Below, in pieces: positions 57,732-64,000 of a DNA stretch of 64,000 nucleotides. The DNA is taken from the NCBI GenBank assembly GCA_958298945.1, contig CATQJD010000135.1, positions 393,501 through 457,500 on the forward strand, read 5' to 3'. Every line of letters starts with the position of its first letter. Positions within the stretch are counted from its first letter, which is position 1. Made by a program: the position numbers and the translations under genes. Origin of the DNA: Atherix ibis. Its lineage: Eukaryota; Arthropoda; Insecta; Diptera; Athericidae. The notes below the pieces were generated by a model. It was not told where the DNA came from, did not search any database, and saw only the letters and a list, made by a program, of their open reading frames with translations.

Positions 57732-58726
57732 ATGGAAAAAGAACAATATCGTTCGGTGATTAGATTCTTGTTTTTGGAATGGAAAACGCGCAGCGAAATC
57801 AAAGATCGCTTAGATGCTGTGTATGGTGACTCTTCTCCTTCGATGGCGACCGTCAAGAATTGGTTCAACGAGTTTGTTCGTGGCCGCACGTCGGTTTTTG
57901 ATGAGCCACGCCCAGGTGCCAACACGAGATCGTGGAAAAAAGTCCACGATCTCGTGTTGGCAGACCGTCGATTGAAGGTTCACGAGATAGCTGAGACTGT
58001 GGGAATCGCAGTAGGAACGGTGCATCATATTCTACACGAAGAACTGGGCATGAGAAAGCTGTCGGCGCAGTGGGTCCCGCGTTTGCATACACCGGAAAAC
58101 AAGCGCAACTGTGAGACCACATCGGCAACGTATTTGGAGCTGTTTCAGCGCAATCCAGCGGAGTTCTTGCGTCGTTTCGTGACCGTCGACGAAACATGGA
58201 TTTACTGGTACACACCAGAGACCAAGGAACAGTCGAAACAGTGGACTTCACCCGGCGAACGTGTTCCGAAGAAGGCGAAGACTGTTCGATCGGCTGGAAA
58301 AGTGATGGCCACCGTTTTCTGGGATTCATAAGGTGTGATCCACATCGATTACCTCGAGAAGGGTAAAACAATCACGGGGCGCTACTATGCTGATTTATTG
58401 GGCCGATTTAACGTTGAATTGAAGAAAAAGCAGCCCCGCTTTGCGAAGAAAAAAGTGCTGTTCCACCACGACAACGCACCGGCTCACACCTCCGCCGTCG
58501 CCATGGCCAAATTGGTCGAATTGCGTAGTCCTGTGACTACTTTTTGTTTCCAAACCTGAAAAAATCACTCGCCGGGAATAGATTTGGGTCGAATGAGGAG
58601 GTCATCGTCGCCACGGAGGCCTATTTTGATTCCCTCGAAAAAATGTGTTTTTTGGACGGGTTAAAAAAGTTAGAGCATCGCTGGGCCAAGTGTATCGAGC
58701 TTGAAGGAGATTATGTGGAAAAATAA
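57732..58726 (+). pseudogene. mariner transposase, copy 3, broken
   Basis: From the ATG at 57732: MEKEQYRSVIRFLFLEWKTR (first HTH), VKNWFNEFVRGRTS, VGIAVGTVHHILHEELGM (second HTH), WVPRL, and first catalytic Asp in VTVDETWIYWYTPETKEQS. A TAA at 58329-58331 interrupts the frame (probably from CAA, Gln). The same frame continues with DYLEKGKTITGRYYADLL and second Asp in FHHDNAPAHTSAVAMAKL. At about 58526 a deletion and frameshift remove the third catalytic Asp motif (SPDLAPSDY-type). The end is FPNLKKSLAGNRFGSNEEV to 58726. Residues near 60-70 are replaced by a foldback product (57917-57962). Not functional. Confidence 0.9.
57917..57962. repeat. perfect 20-bp foldback inside the mariner transposase
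   Basis: TGCCAACACGAGATCGTGGA (57917-57936) pairs exactly with 57943-57962; the loop is AAAAAG. The right arm encodes conserved transposase (VHDLVLADRR context). The left arm encodes ANTRSW in a place where a family member such as the 46-kb mariner has different, longer sequence, so the left arm is the inverted copy. Confidence 0.95.
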
Positions 58727-60493
58727 ATTGCCACCTTTCCAAAATTTTCGTTTTTCTTTTGTAGGCTAAGTTCTTGTTGAATGCCCTCGTATCTATATGT
58801 CTGAAATGGTAGCTAGATGAACTTTGAAACAAATTTAAGTTCAAATAGCTAAAATACCAGTGCTTCTCAACAAACCCGATATTGTCCCTATTGATCTATC
58901 GTAGCTAAAAAAGTCTGTTATCATTACTCAATACCTCTCTCCATTAAAAGTTACTCTCTAGACTTATTTGGAAAACAGTACAACACAATAATTCTGTCCC
59001 ACTTAAATTTACACCAGATAATATTGTAAGATTTTCTGGATGGACGAAAAGCTTTTAGAAATATTGTAGTTGTTTTTCGTTCCAGATCCAACAATTTGGT
59101 TTATTTATACAACCATTTAACCAAAATTGGGTTTTGTCTTTGAAGCTACCATTTTAAAAATATAAAAAATTTGTTTCCAACGGCTTAAGAGCTAAATAAG
59201 TTGATTCTCTTCTTTTTACATTATCATTTTGCTTTAGTTCCTACGCCAATTGAATCTTAATATATGAAGATGCCAGTTTTTTGCAAAAGTTCCCAAGTTG
59301 AATTCACAGAAAGGCTTATGGTCTTCACGTTTTTGTTCGACCGAGCATTTGGTAATGTATTATATTAAGAAAGTATGGTTCGAACCGGTGAGTTTTCCGT
59401 ATAGATCGTACGATTTTTACGTGTCTATTTTTTATATACTATACTACGATTTTTACGTGTCTATTTTTTATAAACTAAAATACTTGCTTTTTTATAAATA
59501 AAATAAACTAAAATTTTTCTGGTTTTTTTCTGGAATTTTGAAAACCAAACATTAAAAAAATCACTCATTATTAATTTGAAGAAATTTATTTAATTTAATG
59601 CAATTTTATATATTTTTCATAATCATTAATTCCTATTTGGTAGTATAATATACTTTCATTTTATATTTTACTCAGATGAGCTATTCAGACAATCTAAATT
59701 TACTAACTCAATATTTGAAATATTCAAAAATATTTCTGGGTATTTTAGTGCTACAAAATTGACATTTAACTCAATTCATATACTATTTATGAATATTAAG
59801 AAATATATTTTATGATTTTTTAATATCAACATATTTTAATTTATTGAGCAAACCTGTATTTCTAATTTTTTGTAAAAAGTGGACTTTTATTAAGAACAAC
59901 AGCTTACAATCGTAATACAAATCATAAATTTTTAGTACTAAATATATTTACCATGTAAATATGTACTCTAATTATAAGCCCATTTAAATACTTAATATAT
60001 TAAATTTAAATATCAGGAATTTGTATGAATAATCTTTTAGTTATTTATTATAATTTTAATCGGATTTATAATTATCTATATCTGCTAAAGCGAATAGAAT
60101 ATTTTAAATTTGAGTAAACTATACAAAAATTCAGTTCGATTTTTATATAATATGATAATAGCACTCATATAAAATGATTTATTAATGATAAAAAAAATAA
60201 GTTGATATTTACAACTTATATGTTCTCAACAACACCCTTATTGAAAATAATATAATTAAAATTCAAAATATATAAGTATTTGGTTTTTATTAATATAACT
60301 AAACCTATAAGGGCGTACATACATAAATATCCCTCATATGTTGAAATAATCGATTTATATTTTATTATATTTGTATATTACGTGCTGATAAATAATTTCC
60401 AATACTTTAAGAAATGATACTCCAACGCAAAAGCTGCTGCTCCCTGCGATTGCAACTAAAATATGTATAGACAAATATATTTTTTTTTGTTTA

Positions 60494-60727
60494 GAATATA
60501 AATGTACGTGCAATAAAATTAATTTATATATATGTAAGTATGTTATTTATAAAATGTATGGATATTGTACATTGCTTGTTTATGAACATGATTTCAGTTA
60601 GAATATAAATGTACGTGCAATAAAATTAATTTATATATATAAATATAAAATTGTTTATATATGTAAGTATGTTATTTATAAAATGTATGGATATTGTACA
60701 TTGCTACATAATGAACATGATTTCAGT
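60494..60727. repeat. tandem duplication of about 107 bp
   Basis: 60494-60600 and 60601-60727 both begin AGAATATAAATGTACGTGCA and end GAACATGATTTCAGT. The second copy carries about 20 extra bases (AAATATAAAATTGTTTATAT). Confidence 0.9.
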
Positions 60728-61046
60728 CCTCCCCTTCTATGGGGATTTTATTGTGCACTATCATTGTTCTTAAAAAAAATTTTTTTTTTTCGACGATTTT
60801 TTTTTTTTGCCAGGCATTCAGATATTGACTAGAAAACTTTAAATTGACTAGTAGTACATTTGTTAAATGAATAATTGTATGCTGCCTGATTTTGTAAGTA
60901 TATATGTAAACTCAAGAGTATGAGAACTTGAAATAAAAATGTTCGATAAATATCTTCAAATTTTGATTTAAATTGCAATTTACTAACAATTTTTTTAATA
61001 ATATAATAATATTACTACCTTTAATTTTATTTTAACAAATTTTTCT

Positions 61047-62012
61047 AACCTTTTACTGTTATGCAGTTCTAGGGGTATTTCAACTTGCCTCGAATATGAT
61101 TTGCTTCTATTTTCTTGCTTTAAAAATTATTTAAAATATAATGAAGCGACTTAACATAATTTTATCTAAATATCTAGTGGTGCTCTAAAATTAGAAAGAT
61201 AATAAATATTCATCTAAATATTGAGTAATTTTAATTCTTAGTATTTTGCCTACCAAAATTAGCATCAAAAATGCAATAGAACATATCTATTTAATTTATA
61301 GAACGAAAACTGTAAAATATAAATCTTAAATTTTGAAAGTTTAGACATAGTTTCTATATCTGTGCAAAATTATTTATATGTTTTCAAATATTTAATATTA
61401 ATTTAAATTACTCCTAACTCTTATAAATTGGTGAATTTTAATCTTTCTATAGCACATTCCAAAAACTAAATTTATAGCATTAATACTTCTGATTCTAATG
61501 ACTTTAGCTTCTTATATCCGTTGCTAAGTATTCTTTTATTGTTCATCGAACTATATGATTTTAATCTTCAGAGTGATATATGTGAATTTATTCATTTTAA
61601 CAAATCATGTTTTGAAATGTTCAAATAATCTCTTAATGATATCGGTAATAGCATTTTATAAGAGTTACATTCTCTTAAATATCAGAAACATTATAGATTC
61701 TTAGCTAATAAAATAATCATGTTTTAAATCTATTGGTATTTTTAACCGATTCAGATTATTTTTAAATATAATAAAATGATATTATGTTTATATTAGTTTC
61801 CGAGTATGATATTTTTATAGCCATATTTTACACGTCCCGTGAACCATTTACTTCTCTCACTTTTTACTACTACAAAATTTTTTTTAGATTTTTCTCCTTT
61901 TTTACCGTTATGCAGTTCAAGGGGTATTTCAACTGGCCTTGAAACGGAAAACAAGCGGTATTTCAACTGGCCATCAAGCGATTGTATAGTTCAAGAAGTA
62001 TTTTAACTGACC
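61047..62012. repeat. dispersed GGTATTTCAACTGGCC repeats
   Basis: The tract TTATGCAGTTC(T/A)AGGGGTATTTCAAC is found at about 61058 and 61910. The core GGTATTTCAACTGGCC then repeats at 61923-61938, 61957-61972 and, altered, 61997-62012, spaced 34 and 40 bases. The first and second long tracts are about 850 bases apart in the same orientation. Confidence 0.75.
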
Positions 62013-62829
62013 ATACAACTTCCCATTAGAACGATATTGTATTAATAAACTATTTCTATCCAAGTATTTTGGTTTTGCATAGAACTTTAGTTCTTACCTT
62101 TAATAAAAAAAATATATGTAAGTAAACTTAATGAAAGAGCACGTTTTAGTTTAATTTACATGCGCTCCAACAAAAAATAATGTTCGGTAAAATATTAAAC
62201 ATTTTACACGTATGTATTCTCAATTAATATAATAAACAACATCATATAAATAATTGTAGGAGGAAATTATATTAATATAAAAATAAAAAATAGAAAAAAA
62301 ACTTATTCAGCACAAGGGAGAAAATATAAAGTTGCGAAAAAAGACAATAGGTATGAAAATGGTACCGACAAGGTGGAAGTTCTTCAAGTATAGAAGAGAT
62401 TAGAAATGTACCTCAATATAAATCACATTATCCTAGAAGGTCCGTATTTTATGCGTACAATGTATTGCACAAAATGATCCAGTTATTTAACCAAAAACAA
62501 CATGAATAATAATCGATAAATGTTCATATATGTATGTTAGATATTCACGTAAGTTAAAACTTTATTATATAATAAATAAAATCGTGAAATAACAAAAATT
62601 ATGTTTTAATAAGTTGACATAAACTTTACTACAAAAATACAATGAAAAGTTAGAAAGGCTATTCAAATGAATAAAAGAATACAATTTAAAAATTAAGACC
62701 CGAAAAACTTTGCTTTGTAAAAAAGTCATTTATCCAGGTCACTAAATAACTGCGAATGGGGTAAAAACAGATCCAAGGAAGTATTCTCAATCACATAATG
62801 ACCCATCTATATAATTTATCTCATATCGA

Positions 62830-64000
62830 AAAATGCAGGTGAAGTAAAATGGTTCGTAGCTTTCTACAATTATTACAGACGGTTCATATCAAAATTTACA
62901 TAAATATCCAAATTAAAAATGAATGCATAATGGCATTCACTAAAAATGAATGCATAATGAGCGAGTTTTACAAAGTATTCATCATAGCAACTAAAGCCTG
63001 AGAATGTGCCCTAGGAACTGTTCTATCAAACGGGCAAATTGGGAATGACAGGTTAATAGCATACGCCTGTAGGACTATAAATAAATACGAGCTTGAGAAA
63101 GAGCTGCTAGATATACATTCGGGTATATAACATTTTTAAGCAATACTTATATCGCAAGCGGTTCAAGATGGTAATTGATCATAACCCTTTAGTAAGATTA
63201 TTCAGCCACAAAAATTCCTCTTCGAGACTAACTTGAACTCCATTAGATCTTACAGACGAGATAACATATAAACTGTATAAAATGAACACAAACACTGATG
63301 CTTTATCACGAATAAGGATTGATAAACATATTTAGCTGACTTCATTTTAAAATCTATGAAATTAAGTTAAAATTGATGACAGACATAAGAAGGGCTTCTT
63401 TATTTTATATATGGGAATGAACCTCTATTTCGTATACAAGAAACGTGACATGTATCCAATTCGGGAAGATAAATGAGAACACTATTATAAACAAAACAAA
63501 ATAAGAAGAACGCCAAGATAGTTGAGGATGAAAAAATTCTAGACTTTAGAAAGGAAGATACATAGGATCTTATAATAAATTTGAGTAGGAATCCGGCAGA
63601 TCACTTGTCGATGATTCTGCAGAAGCTAATAAATCACACTGGTAGACTAATAAATCAGTGATGAAACATTTAAAAACCTAAGCGTAACACAATTTAAAAA
63701 AAATTTCAATAATACGCAAACCAAAACACAATCGAAATCTAAAATATATCCGTTATGAATACTACTATATAAACCGCCATCGAAAATAACGGATGATGAT
63801 CAAATAATTAACCTTATAAAGGAGTATTATTCGACTCCATTAGGGGAAGAAAATGCCATAAAAAGATGCATTGATAAGTTAAAACAATATTATGTATGGA
63901 AGAACATGAACAAAATAATTAAGCGATATGTAAATAATAACGAAAATTATTTAAAACATAAAGTTGTTAGACCATCGGAAGGATATAGACGTATCAAGAC
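62830..64000 (+). pseudogene. Gypsy-type pol remnant running off the window (RT end, RNase H, integrase start)
   Basis: GEVKWFVAFYNYYRRFISKF (62831-62890) is the end of RT. RNase H follows as ALGTVLSNGQIGNDRLIAYA and INKYELEKELL (63010-63105), KQYLYRKRFKMVIDHNPLVRL (63135-63200) and NTDALSRI (63292-63315). A noisy stretch follows, and then a clean frame from about 63780 encodes the integrase zinc-binding region (INLIKEYYSTPLGEENAIKR, QYYVWKNMNKIIKRYV) up to the window edge. One expected His of the zinc site appears as Tyr. The element is old, with several stops between blocks. Confidence 0.82.

Larger units (their letters stand above)
57537..58791 (+). mobile_element. mariner transposon, copy 3, complete ends
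   Basis: TIRs are 57539-57566 (CGAGGGTCATTCAACAAGTA...) and 58763-58789 with TA on both sides (57537-57538 and 58790-58791). Total length of about 1.25 kb is normal for mariner. TIR and transposase are related to the mariner at 46-49 kb, whose outer TIR reads CGAAGGTCGTTCAATAAGTC, but they are a different subfamily. It sits inside a Copia remnant. Confidence 0.93.
58792..62820. other. A+T-rich region without gene
   Basis: About 4 kb with no conserved coding sequence. The only open frames (for example 59298-59501) have no motif. Visible structure: a local duplication (60494-60727), a short repeat ACGATTTTTACGTGTCTATTTTTTATA (59410 and 59449), and a TTCAACTGGCC-type repeat family at 61-62 kb. 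The part after 62030 may include the upstream region of the Gypsy element at the window end. Confidence 0.5.

Noticed and set aside
57865..58371. 168-codon minus-strand frame opposite the mariner transposase
   Set aside because: The plus strand encodes an unmistakable mariner transposase; the antisense frame has no family motif.

Overview
This is a non-coding, repeat-dominated stretch of an insect genome, most likely from a fly (Diptera, Drosophila-like). The evidence is jockey-clade non-LTR retrotransposons, Gypsy and Copia remnants, mariner/Tc1-type and Helitron DNA transposons, a 65-bp intron, high A+T content, and a long array of an A-rich 7-bp satellite (AAACAAC and AAACAAT). That satellite resembles the heptamer satellites known from the Drosophila virilis group. 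No conserved host housekeeping gene is recognisable. I cannot name the species.

Layout. 1-7470: 23-bp A+T-rich satellite with a 481-bp higher-order repeat. 7477-12420: two jockey-clade elements head to tail on the plus strand. The first is a 5'-truncated 3' end with an A-rich tail. The second is nearly full length (gag, endonuclease, reverse transcriptase) and is cut at its 3' end. 12420-26638: about 14 kb of 7-bp satellite, with a 2.9-kb segment repeated about 2.1 times, a homogeneous core near 19.5-21.2 kb and a pure AAACAAT block near 21.85-22.19 kb. 26.66-28.93 kb and 34.65-40.14 kb: two copies of a Helitron; the second carries recognisable Rep and helicase domains, all broken. 29.26-30.35 kb: an internally deleted Tc1/mariner-superfamily element with clear terminal inverted repeats. 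31.28-33.0 kb: Gypsy pol remnant with an internal 329-bp tandem duplication. 40.27-40.75 kb: an intact two-exon small gene directly after the Helitron and a perfect hairpin.

44.75-48.9 kb: another Gypsy pol remnant followed by a mariner, the pair duplicated in tandem (2.05 kb). 49.0-52.7 kb: a decayed Gypsy element between direct repeats that look like LTRs. 53.17-56.04 kb: a minus-strand jockey-like element. 56.73-57.54 kb: a Copia remnant, followed by a third mariner (57539-58789). 58.8-62.8 kb: A+T-rich DNA without genes. 62.83-64.0 kb: a Gypsy pol remnant (end of RT, RNase H, integrase start) running off the window.

Taken together the window looks like pericentromeric, centromeric or subtelomeric heterochromatin: satellite blocks flanking a retroelement island, then a graveyard of nested transposons. 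Two mutational themes recur: tandem duplications (107 bp to 2.9 kb) and near-perfect snap-back inverted duplications (five strong hairpins). The least explained item is the intact spliced gene at 40267-40748, possibly cargo captured by the Helitron.
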